Shown here: piece by piece, positions 1 to 10,677 of the stretch | Position numbering within the stretch: the first letter of the stretch is position 1 | Layout of the letters: every line of letters starts with the position of its first letter | Assembly (NCBI GenBank): GCA_027068915.1 | Contig: JAMOLT010000009.1 | Location: 1 to 64,000, forward strand | DNA from: Sedimenticola sp. | GTDB lineage: Bacteria; Pseudomonadota; Gammaproteobacteria; Chromatiales; Chromatiaceae | Length of the DNA stretch: 64,000 nt | Direction: 5' to 3' | Made by a program: the position numbers and the translations under genes | Notes under the pieces: model-generated | The model's input: only the letters and a program-made list of their open reading frames with translations | Told to the model about the DNA's origin: nothing | The model's database searches: none

Positions 1-2
1 AA

Positions 3-25
3 AAAAGCCGTCCTAAGACGGCTTT
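3..25 (-). terminator. Rho-independent terminator of ssrA
   Basis: Read on the minus strand, the repeat AAGCCGTC/GACGGCTT forms an 8-bp stem with a short loop and is followed by a run of T at the window edge. It sits directly after the CCA end of the tmRNA, so it is the expected transcript end. Confidence 0.85.
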
Positions 26-36
26 GGATGTTGAAA

Positions 37-403
37 TGGTGGAGGCGGCGGGAATCGAACCCGCGTCCGCGAATCCTCCGCCTTTGGCTCTACATGTTTA
101 GTCCGGTCTATTAAAATTTAGCCGTTTACCACCCGACGGACAGGGCGGTATAACGACGAGTCCGGTAAGAGTTTAGCGAATCCACCCCGGACGAGCTTCA
201 TCGCGATTCTGTGAGAATCGACGCTTCGGTTCCGGACGCACAGACACGGCTCCAGTGAAGCGGCACCCTACCGTTTCTTAGGCGGCGAGTGCGTAGTTGT
301 CGTCGTTGGCAACTATCAGTTTGCAGATGGATTAACGAGGGAATCTACATCCTCGACATGCACCTCAGGTTTTGCTATCCGCGTCGAAAGCCATGTCGCC
401 CCC
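37..403 (-). ncRNA. ssrA: transfer-messenger RNA (tmRNA)
   Basis: tmRNA rescues stalled ribosomes by acting first as an alanine tRNA and then as a short message. The minus strand begins GGGGGCGACATGGCTTTCGA and ends with a tRNA-like T-arm (GGTTCGATTCC type) and an encoded CCA, the standard one-piece layout. The tag reading frame lies at 278..310 on the minus strand and reads ANDDNYALAA followed by TAA, the normal length with the usual -LAA degradation signal. A terminator follows directly. No convincing -35/-10 was found upstream. ORFs drawn across this stretch in the track are artefacts of the RNA gene. Confidence 0.97.
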
Positions 404-578
404 AAAACGCTACAAAATCCACATTGCTGCAGATCACAGACAGTGTAGTGTGCTGTCGGTTCCTGTGCAACAGAAATGGCGCCGATTCGGAAAAAATCAA
501 GAGGGTGCTGCGTTTTGTCACTGCGGCTTGTCGCTCATGTTCCTAGAATGTGGTTTTTGCAGGCAGGAGCAAAGGTTA

Positions 579-1061
579 ATGGATGTTTCCGATAGTGAGA
601 AAAAGGCGGCGCGCTGGGCGCATGATCTGTTTGTGCTGAATGTGCTCTTTTTCCACTTGTTGCTGACGCCGGCTACAATAATGCTGGGCATTGGCCTGAA
701 AGGGTTGCTGGTTCCTCTGGCGGCTTCCCTGGTGGTTATTGCCTATATCTATTTCCGTGGGCAACGTGATCATCGCTGGTTCGTGGCGGCCCATTGGCGG
801 CTGGCGTTTAAGCGTTGCAAGCTGCTGTTGATTGGTTATGCGCTTACTGGGGCCATCCTGTTGCTGGCGGAATTGCTTACCAGTGGCATGCAGGATACGC
901 ATATGGCCAATATTCTGCTGACGGTGATCACCCGGATCGCCATTATGCCAACGCTGATTCTGGTGATGGTGACGGTGGTGATGGAGGCTTCCGCGGCTTC
1001 GTTGGTGGCAAAGGGGGAGGTGCCGGAAAAGATCAGGGAGGCGTTTCCGCCCCATAGTTGA
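579..1061 (+). CDS. Small four-helix membrane protein, unknown function
   Basis: I do not recognise a named family. The ORF track starts far upstream at 372, inside the tmRNA gene region. The ATG at 579 is preferred because AGGAG lies about 9 nt upstream and the protein then starts MDVSDSEKKAARWAHD. The 160-residue product has a short charged N-terminus and four hydrophobic segments (about residues 18-37, 42-62, 80-102 and 108-135). It ends in a hydrophilic tail, so it should be an inner-membrane protein. It converges tail to tail with the M48 protease gene, with no gap between stop codons. Confidence 0.75.
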   Translation: MDVSDSEKKAARWAHDLFVLNVLFFHLLLTPATIMLGIGLKGLLVPLAASLVVIAYIYFRGQRDHRWFVAAHWRLAFKRCKLLLIGYALTGAILLLAELLTSGMQDTHMANILLTVITRIAIMPTLILVMVTVVMEASAASLVAKGEVPEKIREAFPPHS

Positions 1062-3005
1062 TCAGTTTTCTTCGAGTCCCGGCAGCGGCGGCAGTGGGCA
1101 GTCCAGCAGGGAAGAGAAGGCGCGCAGCAGTTCCAGCTCGGTAGCCGTCACTTCGCCGTCTGCGGCCACGCTGGCGGCGCAGGCTTTGAGCAGCTGGGGT
1201 TTGAGCAAGGGCTTGAGCTGGTTGAGCTTGTCCATGGCCTTGTCCAGCTGTTGCAGATCCAGTTCCGGTTCTTTCAGCATTTTCAGGTTTTCCAGCCCCA
1301 GTTCACGGGCTGCGGCTTCAAATGCCTGTCTGGTGTCTGTTTCGCTTTCATGGGTGTTGCGCACCAGGTAGCTGAGCATCATGGAGATTTCATCATGGAG
1401 GCGGGAAAGTTTCTTGTAACGCCCGATACGGGAAATCTTGTGTTCGAAGCTGGCTTCCAGATTATGCAGGATGATCTTCTGCAATGACCATTCGAAAGCA
1501 GTGATCTCGCCGTCCATTTCAATCAGTATGTTGAGGTTGTCCCGGAACAGGTGATACTGACTGCTGGACAGCTGGCGCAGGGCGGGCATGGTCAGGTCAA
1601 CCAGGGTCAGGCGCAGCCGGGGTGCGAGTTGCCGGACGGCACCCATGTATTTTTCGGTGAGCATGGCGACGCCGGTATCAGCCTTGTCCTGCAGATGCCA
1701 CATCTGTTTTTGCAGCATGCTGCGTTCCTCATCCAGCACCAGCGCATAAATCAAAGCCCGGGCGCCGTAGGGTTCTGCGGCGGCCTCGTGCAGTTCACCG
1801 GGGAGATACTGCAACATGCGTTGGGCTTCGCGCATATTGCCGGCGTCTGGAGCACCGGCCTTGCCGATATTGTCCAGCACGTTGCTCAGGATTACACCGC
1901 CCAGGGCCATGTCTTGGGGTGATATGCGAGGCTGCTCCCGCTGGTCTTCTTCGCGTTGTACATCGGCCAGTGAGGCCGATTCCGGCACCACGAACTTGCC
2001 GTCCCAGCCGGGCTGGATCTTGCGAATGCGCTTATCCAGTGGCGGGTGCGTGGCGAACAGGGAGTTGAACAGATGGGGCACGCCTTCTTCAAAATAAGCA
2101 TGGCTGAGTTCTTCGGCATCGGGGTGGTTGATCAGTGCGCCCTGGGAGTCGCCGCCGATCTTTTTCAGTGCGCCGGCAATACCGTCGGGGTCGCGGGTGA
2201 ACTGTACTGCCGAGGCGTCGGCGAGAAACTCGCGTTGGCGGCTTACCGACGCCTTGATCAGGTTGCCGAAGAATACCCCCACATAGCCCAGGATCAGCAA
2301 TCCCAACCCCAGCACCACCAGGGGAATGCCGTTGTTCTCCCTGCTGCTACGCCCGCCAAATGCCCCCCAGCGAAAAACCAGCCGGCCAATGAGCGCCACC
2401 ATGAGAATGCCGAAGAGGATGCCGATCAGCCGGATATTGAGCCGCATGTCGCCGTTGATGATATGGCTGAACTCGTGGGCGATAACGCCTTGCAGTTCGC
2501 TGCGGTTCAGTTTTTCGAGACAGCCCTGGGTGACGGCGACCACGGCATCGCCAGTGGTATAGCCTGCGGCAAAGGCGTTGATGCCGGATTCCTGATCCAT
2601 GACGTAGACCTGCGGGACAGGGGTGCCGGAGGCAATGGAGATTTCCTCGACCACGTTCAGCAGGCGGCGCTCCAGGGGGGTTTTGGGATTGCCGGAAACC
2701 AGACGACCGCCCATCATTTCCGCCACGCTTTTGCCACCACCGCGCAGGGTCAGGGTGCGGATCAGGCTGCCCAGGATGACCACCGTGGTCACGCCCAGCC
2801 CGATGGCGGTGAAGCGTGCCCAATTGAACTGCTCCCAGAAAGTCATGGGGGTGTGATCCTGCACATAGTAGTCGGTGGAATATTCTGCGAACAACATGAT
2901 GAACAGGTTGGTCAGAACAACCAGTGACAATATGGCCAGAACGAAGAGAAAGATGAGCCAGCGCGTCTTGCGCCGGGCATCATCCTGGGCGGAAAAGAAA
3001 TCCAT
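1062..3005 (-). CDS. M48-family (HtpX-like) membrane zinc metalloprotease
   Basis: This is a predicted inner-membrane protease of the M48/HtpX group, likely in membrane-protein quality control. Two hydrophobic segments lie near the N-terminus (about residues 16-40 and 66-88). The zinc motif HEFSH follows at about residue 178, with the third-ligand region after two more hydrophobic stretches (AVSRQREFLADASAV, about 253-267). At 647 residues it is about twice the size of HtpX. The C-terminal 300 residues are mostly helical and may be a substrate or partner domain. The start lies 11 bp after lemA, and a LemA-M48 pair on one transcript is a common arrangement. Confidence 0.9.
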   Translation of the reverse strand: MDFFSAQDDARRKTRWLIFLFVLAILSLVVLTNLFIMLFAEYSTDYYVQDHTPMTFWEQFNWARFTAIGLGVTTVVILGSLIRTLTLRGGGKSVAEMMGGRLVSGNPKTPLERRLLNVVEEISIASGTPVPQVYVMDQESGINAFAAGYTTGDAVVAVTQGCLEKLNRSELQGVIAHEFSHIINGDMRLNIRLIGILFGILMVALIGRLVFRWGAFGGRSSRENNGIPLVVLGLGLLILGYVGVFFGNLIKASVSRQREFLADASAVQFTRDPDGIAGALKKIGGDSQGALINHPDAEELSHAYFEEGVPHLFNSLFATHPPLDKRIRKIQPGWDGKFVVPESASLADVQREEDQREQPRISPQDMALGGVILSNVLDNIGKAGAPDAGNMREAQRMLQYLPGELHEAAAEPYGARALIYALVLDEERSMLQKQMWHLQDKADTGVAMLTEKYMGAVRQLAPRLRLTLVDLTMPALRQLSSSQYHLFRDNLNILIEMDGEITAFEWSLQKIILHNLEASFEHKISRIGRYKKLSRLHDEISMMLSYLVRNTHESETDTRQAFEAAARELGLENLKMLKEPELDLQQLDKAMDKLNQLKPLLKPQLLKACAASVAADGEVTATELELLRAFSSLLDCPLPPLPGLEEN

Positions 3006-3016
3006 GCAAACTCAGC

Positions 3017-3622
3017 TTAAAAGGAAACTTCGGGGGCTGACTGCATTTCGGCGCTGTCCTCGAATTCCAGCAGGCTGGCATCGGTGGGATGACCAAACAT
3101 GGCGGCAAACACCACGGGCGGAAAGGTCTGCCGGTAGGTGTTGTAGGCCATTACGGCATCGTTGAAGGCCTGGCGGGCGAAAGCGATCTTGTTTTCCGTG
3201 GTGGTCAGCTCCTCGCTGAACTGCATCATGTTCTGGTTGGCCTTCAGGTCGGGATAGGCTTCCATCACCATGTTGAAGCGGCTCATGGCGCCGGCCAGTG
3301 CCTGCTCGCTGCCTGCCAGGGCGCTCATGGCCTCGGCATTTCCCGGGTCGGCCGCGGCCTTGCCCAGTGCATTGGCGGCGGCGTTGCGCGCGTTGATCAC
3401 GGCTTCCAGGGTCTCCCGCTCGTGCTTCATATAGGCTTTTGCGGTTTCCATCAGATTCGGGATCAGGTCATAGCGGCGCTTGAGCTGAACTTCGATCTGG
3501 GCAAAGGCGTTCTTGTAGCGGTTCTTCAGGGTGACGAGGGTGTTGTATATGCCGATGACATACATGACCAGGGCGGCGATGACGACCAGTATGACAATAG
3601 TGACGATAGTGCCGGTTCCCAT
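3017..3622 (-). CDS. lemA: LemA family protein
   Basis: LemA proteins have one N-terminal membrane segment and a long four-helix-bundle domain. Their biochemical role is not established, though they often accompany M48 peptidases. Here the hydrophobic segment is at about residues 4-24, followed by the family signature region with RYDLIPNL and the helical domain. The start MGTGTIVTIVIL at 3622 is chosen over the track start because a GGAGGAG-type ribosome site lies just upstream and the helix then begins the protein (201 residues). The adjacent downstream gene is the M48 protease. Confidence 0.92.
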   Translation of the reverse strand: MGTGTIVTIVILVVIAALVMYVIGIYNTLVTLKNRYKNAFAQIEVQLKRRYDLIPNLMETAKAYMKHERETLEAVINARNAAANALGKAAADPGNAEAMSALAGSEQALAGAMSRFNMVMEAYPDLKANQNMMQFSEELTTTENKIAFARQAFNDAVMAYNTYRQTFPPVVFAAMFGHPTDASLLEFEDSAEMQSAPEVSF

Positions 3623-3746
3623 AATTCTCCTCCTTTGTAGAGATAGACTGACCGGGCCGATGTTAGCATGTAATGCGTGGCCAAAGCAGCATCCCGGCCG
3701 CGATTCGCGGTAGAATCCCACACTTTTCGTAATTCTTCGTCAGATC

Positions 3747-6700
3747 GTGCCCACAGCAATAGACAGCCTGAAAAATCGCATCGACCAGTGCCTGCTTGCA
3801 GACCGGCACAGGCTGCGCCGCCAGTTGCAGAACCTGTCCCGGCAGCTGCAGCAGGGCAGACCGGTGGATGTGGATATGCTGGCAGATATTGAACGGCGGC
3901 TGCAGGAGTCTGAATCCCGGGTGCGGGCGCGCCGGGCCGGCCTGCCGCAACCGCAGTACCCTCCGGAACTGCCCATCACCGCCAGGCTGGATGAAATCCG
4001 TGAGTTGATCGACAAGCATCAGGTGATGGTGCTCTGTGGCGAGACCGGCTCGGGCAAGTCCACCCAGTTGCCGAAGATCTGCCTGGATGTGGGGCGGGGC
4101 GTGTTTGGCCGCATCGCCCATACCCAGCCGAGACGTATTGCGGCGCGCAGCCTCGCCAGCCGCATTTCTTCGGAGCTGGGTTGCGAGCTGGGTACGGCGG
4201 TGGGCTATAAGGTGCGCTTTCATGACCGGGTCAGCCCGGCCACCCATATCAAATTGCTTACCGACGGCATGCTGCTGGCCGAGATACAGCAGGACAGGTT
4301 CCTGAACGAATACGACACCATTATTCTGGATGAGGCCCATGAACGCAGCCTGAATATTGATTTTCTGCTGGGTTACCTGAAGCAGCTGTTGCAGAAGCGC
4401 CGGGATCTCAAGCTCATCGTCACTTCGGCCACCATCGATCCGGACAAGTTTTCAAGGCATTTCGATGATGCGCCGGTGATCGAGGTGTCCGGCCGCACCT
4501 TTCCGGTGGAAGTGCGCTATGCCCCTCCAGTGGAAGAGGAAGACGGTGGAGAACGGGGCGATGCCGTCCAGCAGGCCATTGTGCATGCGGTGGACGAGCT
4601 TTCCAGGGAGGACAGGGGGGATATTCTGGTGTTCCTCTCCGGCGAGCGGGAGATCCGCGAAACCGCAGAGCATTTGCACCGCCACCGCCTGCAGGTGACG
4701 GAAGTGTTGCCCCTCTACGCCCGCCTCAGCCCGGCGGAGCAGGGACGCATCTTCAAACCGTCGGGACAGCGGCGCATCGTGCTGGCCACCAATGTGGCGG
4801 AAACGTCGCTGACGGTGCCCGGCATCCGCCATGTCATCGATACCGGCTTCGCGCGTATCAGCCGCTACAGCCATCGCAGCAAGATCCAGCGTTTGCCCAT
4901 CGAGAGGATCTCCCGGGCCAGCGCCGACCAGCGCAAGGGGCGCTGCGGCCGGGTGGCGGAAGGCATCTGCATCCGCCTGTACACGGAAGAGGATTCTCTT
5001 TCCCGGCCCGAATTTACCCAGCCGGAAATCCAGCGCACCAATCTGGCCTCGGTCATATTGCAGATGAAGATGCTCGGTTTCGGCGACATTCAGACCTTTC
5101 CTTTTCTTGATCCGCCGGACAGCCGCCAGATCAAGGATGGCTACCGGGTGCTAGAGGAGATCGGTGCGGTGGATGGCTTGGGCAAGATCAGCAAGTTGGG
5201 GCGCAAACTGGCCCGTCTGCCCGTGGATCCCCGCATCGCCCGCATGCTGCTCGAAGCCGCCCACAGCCATGCCCTGCGGGAAGTGCTGGTGATCGCGGCC
5301 GCCCTGTCGGTGCAGGACCCCCGGGATCGCCCCATGGACAAACGCCAGCAGGCGGATGAGGCCCATGCCCTGTTCGCCAATGAGGAATCGGATTTTCTGG
5401 GTTTTCTGGCGCTGTGGAAGTTCGTGGAGGAAAAGCGCCGCCACCTCAGCCAACGCAAGTTCCGGCGCCTGTGCCGGGAGTATTTCCTCTCCTATACCCG
5501 CATCCTGGAATGGCAGGACATCCATCGCCAGCTTCGCGCCCAGATGCATGACATGGGCTACCGGGACAACCAGGAGTTTCCCGGCTATGAAACCATTCAC
5601 CGGGCGGTATTGTCCGGGCTGCTCAGTCATGTAGGCTTCAAGCAGACCGGCAAGGGCAAGGGGTACCTCGGGGCGCGCAACAGCCAGTTCCATCTGTTTC
5701 CCGGATCCGCCCTGTTCGGCAACAACCCCAAGTGGCTGGTGGCGGCGGAACTGGTGGAAACCACCAAGCTGTATGCGCGGGTTTGCGCCCGGGTGCAGCC
5801 GGAGTGGATCGAATCCCTGGCCGGGCATCTGCTCAGACACAGCTATTCCGAACCCCATTGGCAGGCCAAGCGCGGCCAGGTGGGGGCGTATGAAAAGATC
5901 AGCCTGTTCGGCGTGGTGCTGGTGCCCCGGCGGCGCATCAACTTTGGCCCCATCGACCCCAAACAATCGCGGGAAATATTCATTCGCTTCGGGCTGGTGC
6001 AGGGTGATTTCCACAGCCGCGCTCCTTTCTGGCGGCACAACCGGGAGCTGGTGGAATATGTCCGGGACATGGAGGCCCGCACCCGGCGGCTGGATCTGCT
6101 GGTGGATGAAGAGCGCATGTACGCCTTTTACGACCAGCGCATCCCCGAGGGGATCTACAGCAAGGCGCAACTGGAACAATGGCTACGCAAGCAGGGCGAG
6201 AAACAGCCGCGCCTGCTGCATATGGAACTGGAAGACGTGCTGGCCCGGGAAACCGACGCTAGCGCCGAAGCGCAGTTTCCCAAAGCGCTGCAACTCCATG
6301 GTATGTGTCTGCCCCTGGAGTACCATTTCGAGCCTGGTCATGAAGCGGACGGCGTGACCCTGGTCGCACCGGCAAGCGTGCTCCGGCAGATTAGCCCGGG
6401 GCGGCTGGACTGGCTGGTGCCCGGCCTGCTGGAGGAAAAACTGGTTGCCCTGATCAAAAGCCTGCCCAAGTCCCTGCGCAAGCAGTTTGTACCCGCGCCT
6501 GACTATGCCGCCAGGGCGCTGCACAAACTGCAAGCGGGTGATACACCTCTGGTACAGGCCCTGGGGCAGGCGCTGAAGCAACTGTCCGGCGGCGCCCATG
6601 TCCCGGAAGATGCCTGGAATATCGAAGCCCTGCCGGACTATCTGCGCATGCGGTTGCGGGTGATTGATGTCGGTGGCATGACATTGGCCGCTGGGCGGGA

Positions 6701-7664
6701 TCTCCTTTCCCTGCAAAACCAGTACGGTGACAGAACAGAAGCGCCGGCCGGGCAGGACTGCCATGCACTCGTGCGCAAGGGTCTCACCCGCTGGGATTTT
6801 GGAGAATTGCCGCAGCAGGTGGAAACCGGCAACCAGGGCATCCGGCTCGTTGCTTATCCGGCGCTGGTGGATGAAGGTGACAGTGTGGCCATCGATGTGC
6901 TGGGGGCACAAGCCCAGGCCCAAAGCGCTCACCGGGCAGGATTGCGGCGGCTGTTGATGCTGGCCATGCCCAGGGAGGTACGCGCCTTGCGCAAGCAGTT
7001 GCCGGGGCTGCAGCAGATGCGATTGCAGTATGCCAAAGCCGCCAAACCGCCCATTGCTTCGCAGAACAAGGGCAGGCAGGATCTGGAAGGGGAATTGCTG
7101 GCGCTGATCATCGACAGAACTTTCCTGCTGGATCGCCCGGATATCCGGGACGGGGAAAGCTTTGCCGCCCGCCTGCAACAGCACCGCGGGGAAATGTCTG
7201 CTCAGGCCCATGAAGTATGCAGGTTGGCCGGAGAAATCCTGCAGCTGTATCAACGCCAGCGCAAGATCCTGTCCGGCATTACCCAGATCAACTGGCTGGC
7301 CTCCACCCAGGACATTCAGGGACAATTGGACAGGCTGGTCTATCAAGGTTTTTTGCAACAGATTCCTTGGCTACAACTACAGCAATATCCCCGTTATCTG
7401 AAAGCGCTGGATTTTCGCCTGGAAAAATTGCGCGGTGGTGCTGTGCGTGACCAGCAACGCCTGAATGAATTGCAGATGGTGCATGATGACTGGCTGCAGC
7501 GCTGGCAGGCGGTGAACGAAACAGGCGTGACGGATCTGCGCCTGGAAGAAATCCGCTGGAAGCTGGAAGAGTTCCGGGTGTCCCTGTTTGCCCAGGAGTT
7601 GAAAACTGCAGTTCCGGTTTCTGCAAAACGCATCCGCAAACGCTGGCGGGAATTGGGGTTATAA
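3747..7664 (+). CDS. hrpA: ATP-dependent RNA helicase HrpA
   Basis: HrpA is a DEAH-box RNA helicase that acts on mRNA and, in E. coli, helps release stalled ribosomes. The 1305-residue length matches the family. Walker [10 protein letters not shown] lies near residue 97, followed by the DEAH box, SAT motif and motif VI region (QRKGRCGR). The helicase-associated/OB and DUF3418-type C-terminal half completes the protein. The GTG at 3747 gives the expected short N-terminal extension ([13 protein letters not shown]). The gene is divergent from lemA with about 120 bp between, which must hold both promoters. Confidence 0.95.
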   Translation: MPTAIDSLKNRIDQCLLADRHRLRRQLQNLSRQLQQGRPVDVDMLADIERRLQESESRVRARRAGLPQPQYPPELPITARLDEIRELIDKHQVMVLCGETGSGKSTQLPKICLDVGRGVFGRIAHTQPRRIAARSLASRISSELGCELGTAVGYKVRFHDRVSPATHIKLLTDGMLLAEIQQDRFLNEYDTIILDEAHERSLNIDFLLGYLKQLLQKRRDLKLIVTSATIDPDKFSRHFDDAPVIEVSGRTFPVEVRYAPPVEEEDGGERGDAVQQAIVHAVDELSREDRGDILVFLSGEREIRETAEHLHRHRLQVTEVLPLYARLSPAEQGRIFKPSGQRRIVLATNVAETSLTVPGIRHVIDTGFARISRYSHRSKIQRLPIERISRASADQRKGRCGRVAEGICIRLYTEEDSLSRPEFTQPEIQRTNLASVILQMKMLGFGDIQTFPFLDPPDSRQIKDGYRVLEEIGAVDGLGKISKLGRKLARLPVDPRIARMLLEAAHSHALREVLVIAAALSVQDPRDRPMDKRQQADEAHALFANEESDFLGFLALWKFVEEKRRHLSQRKFRRLCREYFLSYTRILEWQDIHRQLRAQMHDMGYRDNQEFPGYETIHRAVLSGLLSHVGFKQTGKGKGYLGARNSQFHLFPGSALFGNNPKWLVAAELVETTKLYARVCARVQPEWIESLAGHLLRHSYSEPHWQAKRGQVGAYEKISLFGVVLVPRRRINFGPIDPKQSREIFIRFGLVQGDFHSRAPFWRHNRELVEYVRDMEARTRRLDLLVDEERMYAFYDQRIPEGIYSKAQLEQWLRKQGEKQPRLLHMELEDVLARETDASAEAQFPKALQLHGMCLPLEYHFEPGHEADGVTLVAPASVLRQISPGRLDWLVPGLLEEKLVALIKSLPKSLRKQFVPAPDYAARALHKLQAGDTPLVQALGQALKQLSGGAHVPEDAWNIEALPDYLRMRLRVIDVGGMTLAAGRDLLSLQNQYGDRTEAPAGQDCHALVRKGLTRWDFGELPQQVETGNQGIRLVAYPALVDEGDSVAIDVLGAQAQAQSAHRAGLRRLLMLAMPREVRALRKQLPGLQQMRLQYAKAAKPPIASQNKGRQDLEGELLALIIDRTFLLDRPDIRDGESFAARLQQHRGEMSAQAHEVCRLAGEILQLYQRQRKILSGITQINWLASTQDIQGQLDRLVYQGFLQQIPWLQLQQYPRYLKALDFRLEKLRGGAVRDQQRLNELQMVHDDWLQRWQAVNETGVTDLRLEEIRWKLEEFRVSLFAQELKTAVPVSAKRIRKRWRELGL

Positions 7665-7702
7665 TTCCAGTTTCGAGTGATCTGATAAAGGAACAAACCT
7701 GT

Positions 7703-8191
7703 ATGTCCAATTGTCCTTGTGGCTCCGAGCGTGAATATGCAGCCTGTTGCGAGCCAGTATTGTCCGGTGCGGCGCTGGCGGCGACTGCCGAAGCCCTCAT
7801 GCGCGCCCGTTATTCCGCCTACATCGAGGGAAAGATCTCCTTTCTGGGAGAAAGCCTACACCCCGGCAGCCGCCATGACTGGGATGAGGCCGCCACCCGC
7901 AAATGGGCGGAGCAGTCCCAGTGGCTGGGCCTGGAAGTGCGCGCTACGGAAAACGGCCTGGAAGACGATGATGAGGGAATGGTGGAGTTCGTCGCCACCT
8001 ACAAAGAAGATAGTTTGCTCAAGCAACACCACGAGCGCAGCCTGTTCCGCAAGGAGGGCGGGCGCTGGTACTATGTGGACGGCAAGCTGCCGACACCGGA
8101 AACCGTAAAGCGGGAAGCACCCAAGGTGGGGCGCAACGACCCCTGTCCCTGCGGCAGTGGAAAAAAACACAAAAAATGTTGCGGTGCCTGA
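7703..8191 (+). CDS. ychJ: YchJ-like (UPF0225) SEC-C zinc protein
   Basis: A 162-residue protein with two cysteine-rich SEC-C-type zinc motifs. The N-terminal one begins [13 protein letters not shown] and the C-terminal one is [16 protein letters not shown]. The region between them fits the YchJ domain, including [12 protein letters not shown] motifs bind zinc and are found in SecA and accessory proteins, but the role of YchJ proteins is not established. The stop abuts the ATG of the downstream transglycosylase gene, suggesting co-transcription from hrpA onward. Confidence 0.88.
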   Translation: MSNCPCGSEREYAACCEPVLSGAALAATAEALMRARYSAYIEGKISFLGESLHPGSRHDWDEAATRKWAEQSQWLGLEVRATENGLEDDDEGMVEFVATYKEDSLLKQHHERSLFRKEGGRWYYVDGKLPTPETVKREAPKVGRNDPCPCGSGKKHKKCCGA

Positions 8192-8803
8192 ATGCGCTGT
8201 TTTCTGGCCGTTGTTCTCCTGTTTTTCCTGAGCCAAGGCGCGGTTGGGGATGTGTACAAGTTCGAGGATGCGGAAGGACGCACCTTGCTGACGAATATTC
8301 CCTCCAACGGCAAGGGCATGACCCTGATGAAACGCTTTCGCTTCAGCTATGCCAAGCCCCACAGCGGCGGACGGGCGCCGGTGCTGAAGGTGCTCAAGGA
8401 CAGAATCCGCAAGTACAAGCCGTTCATCATGCAGGCCGCCCGGGACACCGGGCTGGATACCGATTTGATACATGCGGTCATCCTTGCAGAATCGGCCTAT
8501 GATTCCAAAGCCGTTTCGCCCAAGGGCGCGATGGGGCTAATGCAGCTGATGCCGGCCACGGCCAAACGCTTCAATGTCAGCGACGCTTTTGATCCGGCGC
8601 AGAACATTCGTGGTGGAACTCAGTATCTGAAGTTCCTCATGAAACGATTCGGCAATGACCTGGAGCTGGTTACGGCCGCCTACAATGCAGGGGAAGGTGC
8701 GGTGGAAAAATATGGCCGCAGCATTCCGCCCTACAAGGAAACTCAGCTCTATGTAAAAAAGGTCAAGGACTTCATGCAGCAGGGGATGGTGGCATTCAAT
8801 TGA
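8192..8803 (+). CDS. Secreted lytic transglycosylase (SLT domain)
   Basis: A predicted periplasmic murein lytic transglycosylase. It has a signal peptide (hydrophobic residues 3-19), a short DUF4124-like stretch (YKFEDAEGRTLLTNIP) and a C-terminal SLT domain. The catalytic Glu is in ILAESAYDSKAVSPKGAMGL, followed by LMQLMPATAKRF and AAYNAGEGAVEKYG, all standard for the Slt/MltC fold. At 203 residues it is a minimal single-domain enzyme. It lies between the YchJ-like gene and the GT61-TPR gene, overlapping the latter by the TGATG junction. This pairing may point to cell-envelope work. Confidence 0.9.
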   Translation: MRCFLAVVLLFFLSQGAVGDVYKFEDAEGRTLLTNIPSNGKGMTLMKRFRFSYAKPHSGGRAPVLKVLKDRIRKYKPFIMQAARDTGLDTDLIHAVILAESAYDSKAVSPKGAMGLMQLMPATAKRFNVSDAFDPAQNIRGGTQYLKFLMKRFGNDLELVTAAYNAGEGAVEKYGRSIPPYKETQLYVKKVKDFMQQGMVAFN

Positions 8804-10677
8804 TGCCAGACCCCGGGTTTCAGCTGTTTCCCGCTTCCGCCGAAAAGCTGTGGCGGAAACATCCCTGGCACAGAGAGATTGCCGATTTCCAACTGCCGGA
8901 AAAAGAGCTGCTTTCCCTTCCATCGGCCTGTATCACGGCTTCCCGGCACCTGGGGCCGGAGCAGGCGCAAGGCGGCGTCTATTCCGCCCGGGGAGAATAC
9001 GTTTCTTCCTCGAGGCATCTGCGCAGAAACAAGGATCTGACTGCGGGCAATCCGGAAACCATCGTATCGCCGGGTGATATCCCCCGCTTGTCCGGGCGCT
9101 ATCTGTATCTTGGCTGGTTCTTCAACCACTATGGCCACTTCGTTCTGGAGAGTCTGTCCAGGGCCTGGGCGCTGGATGAAGCCGGCCCGGTGGACGGCTA
9201 TTTGATGCACCTGCATGCGCCGGATGCCAGGCCCGCGGACTATCTGCTGGCGTTCTTCGATCTTCTCGCCGTTCCCCGGGAAAAGCTGATCTTCGTCGGG
9301 CAGGACGTGCAAGTGTCAGAGCTGTTGCTGCCCTCCCAGCAAGGCGTGCTTTCCCGCGACATATCCGGGGAAATGCTGGCCCTGTACCGCCAACTCGGCA
9401 ACCGGGCCGCAAAGCGCAAGGGAGACAGGCATGGTGACAGACTGTACATATCCCGGCGTTTCCTGCCTTCGGATCAGCGCGGGGCAAGCAATGAAAAGGT
9501 GCTCGAAGACAGGTTCCGGGCGCAGGGCTACCAGGTCATCCATCCCCAATTCCTGGACGTGACCACCCAGCTTGCGCTGTTTGCCAATGCCAGGGATTTC
9601 GCCGGACTGGAGGGCAGCGGGCTGCACAATATCCTGTTCGCCAGAGAGCCGCGGCGCGTGTGGATGCTCGGGGCGGAAGACCAGTTGGCGGATGCCATTA
9701 CCCAGGTTCACCTTGGCCGGCTCTGCCGCTGCACCACGGAATTGCACTTGCAGCGGGTGCCGGAATTTTCCGGTCTGCATCCCCGCATAACGCCTTTCCT
9801 GGTGAATCCGCAGGGTAACGACAGTGCTTGTTTGTCGGGGATCGAGCCCACAGCCTATGACCGTTTTCTCTGGTTGTCTGATCTGGCTGCGCAACTGAAC
9901 AAAAAGGGCTGCGATCCTGTCAATACTGAGGATGGACAGCTGACCGGGGAAGAGGCGGAGCTGCTGCATCGTCTTCGGCTGCCATCCGCGGCCGGTGTTC
10001 CGTCCAACGGTGTTGAAAACAGCAATGAGCTGTTTGTTTTCTGGCGTGCCGAACGGGAATATGCCCAGGGGAACATCGCCGCCGCCATCGGACACATGGC
10101 GCAATGCCTGCCGGAATACGAAACCCATGCGGCATTCCTGTACCGCTACGCGCAAATGCTCCTTGCCGATGAGCGCAACGAACAGGCACTGGAAATTGCC
10201 GCCAGTGCGGCGCAGCTGGATCCGGAGAATCCGGATCTGGCGCTGTTTCATGCCGGCTTGGAGTCGGTGGAAAGCCGGCTTGCAAGACTGCGCGGGCTTG
10301 TGGAAGTCTTTTCCCGCTTTATTCCGGCGAGAATCCAGCTGGCGGAAGCGCTGGCGGAATCGGGCAGGTTTGATGAGGCGGCTGACATCCTGGATGCTGT
10401 TATCTGCAATTCACCCAAACACCGCTCATTGCTGCCCCGTCTGACTTGGTACCTGTATCGATCCGCTCAGTATGAAGCGGCGGAGAAGGCAGCCCATGAG
10501 GCCCTGTCCCACGCGCCGGACAATCCTTTCAGCTTCGTTCATCTGTGCCGCATCCATCTGGCGCGCAAGGAACCAGCCGCGGCCCTGGAGTGGATCGACC
10601 AGGCCATGGCGCGCGCCCCGGAGAAAAAGGATCTTCAGCAACTGCGGCAGAAAATCATCAGGAGTTTAGACGGCTAG
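8803..10677 (+). CDS. GT61 (DUF563) glycosyltransferase with C-terminal TPR repeats
   Basis: The N-terminal 330 residues resemble the DUF563/GT61 glycosyltransferases. The marker region is WFFNHYGHFVLESLSRAWAL, with a later D/GxEG-type segment (ARDFAGLEGSGLHNILFA). The last 250 residues contain TPR-like helical repeats, for example the repeated A-x2-LDP/AP pattern around residues 440-620. The substrate is unknown; a surface polysaccharide or glycoprotein is a reasonable guess. The track opens at a TTG; the ATG at 8803 overlapping the preceding stop is preferred. Its 3' end overlaps the convergent GT2 gene by 4 bp. Confidence 0.8.
   Translation: MPDPGFQLFPASAEKLWRKHPWHREIADFQLPEKELLSLPSACITASRHLGPEQAQGGVYSARGEYVSSSRHLRRNKDLTAGNPETIVSPGDIPRLSGRYLYLGWFFNHYGHFVLESLSRAWALDEAGPVDGYLMHLHAPDARPADYLLAFFDLLAVPREKLIFVGQDVQVSELLLPSQQGVLSRDISGEMLALYRQLGNRAAKRKGDRHGDRLYISRRFLPSDQRGASNEKVLEDRFRAQGYQVIHPQFLDVTTQLALFANARDFAGLEGSGLHNILFAREPRRVWMLGAEDQLADAITQVHLGRLCRCTTELHLQRVPEFSGLHPRITPFLVNPQGNDSACLSGIEPTAYDRFLWLSDLAAQLNKKGCDPVNTEDGQLTGEEAELLHRLRLPSAAGVPSNGVENSNELFVFWRAEREYAQGNIAAAIGHMAQCLPEYETHAAFLYRYAQMLLADERNEQALEIAASAAQLDPENPDLALFHAGLESVESRLARLRGLVEVFSRFIPARIQLAEALAESGRFDEAADILDAVICNSPKHRSLLPRLTWYLYRSAQYEAAEKAAHEALSHAPDNPFSFVHLCRIHLARKEPAAALEWIDQAMARAPEKKDLQQLRQKIIRSLDG

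Noticed and set aside
1-403. Integrative element at the ssrA 3' end
   Set aside because: tmRNA genes are common integration sites, but the window edge cuts off the 3' flank and no integrase or duplicated end is visible inside.
2046-2927. 293-residue plus-strand ORF
   Set aside because: Lies wholly antisense to the M48 protease and has a low-complexity His/Gln/Gly-rich translation; a shadow frame.
5151-7358. Two long minus-strand ORFs (342 and 391 residues)
   Set aside because: Antisense to hrpA, no ribosome sites, and no recognisable motif.
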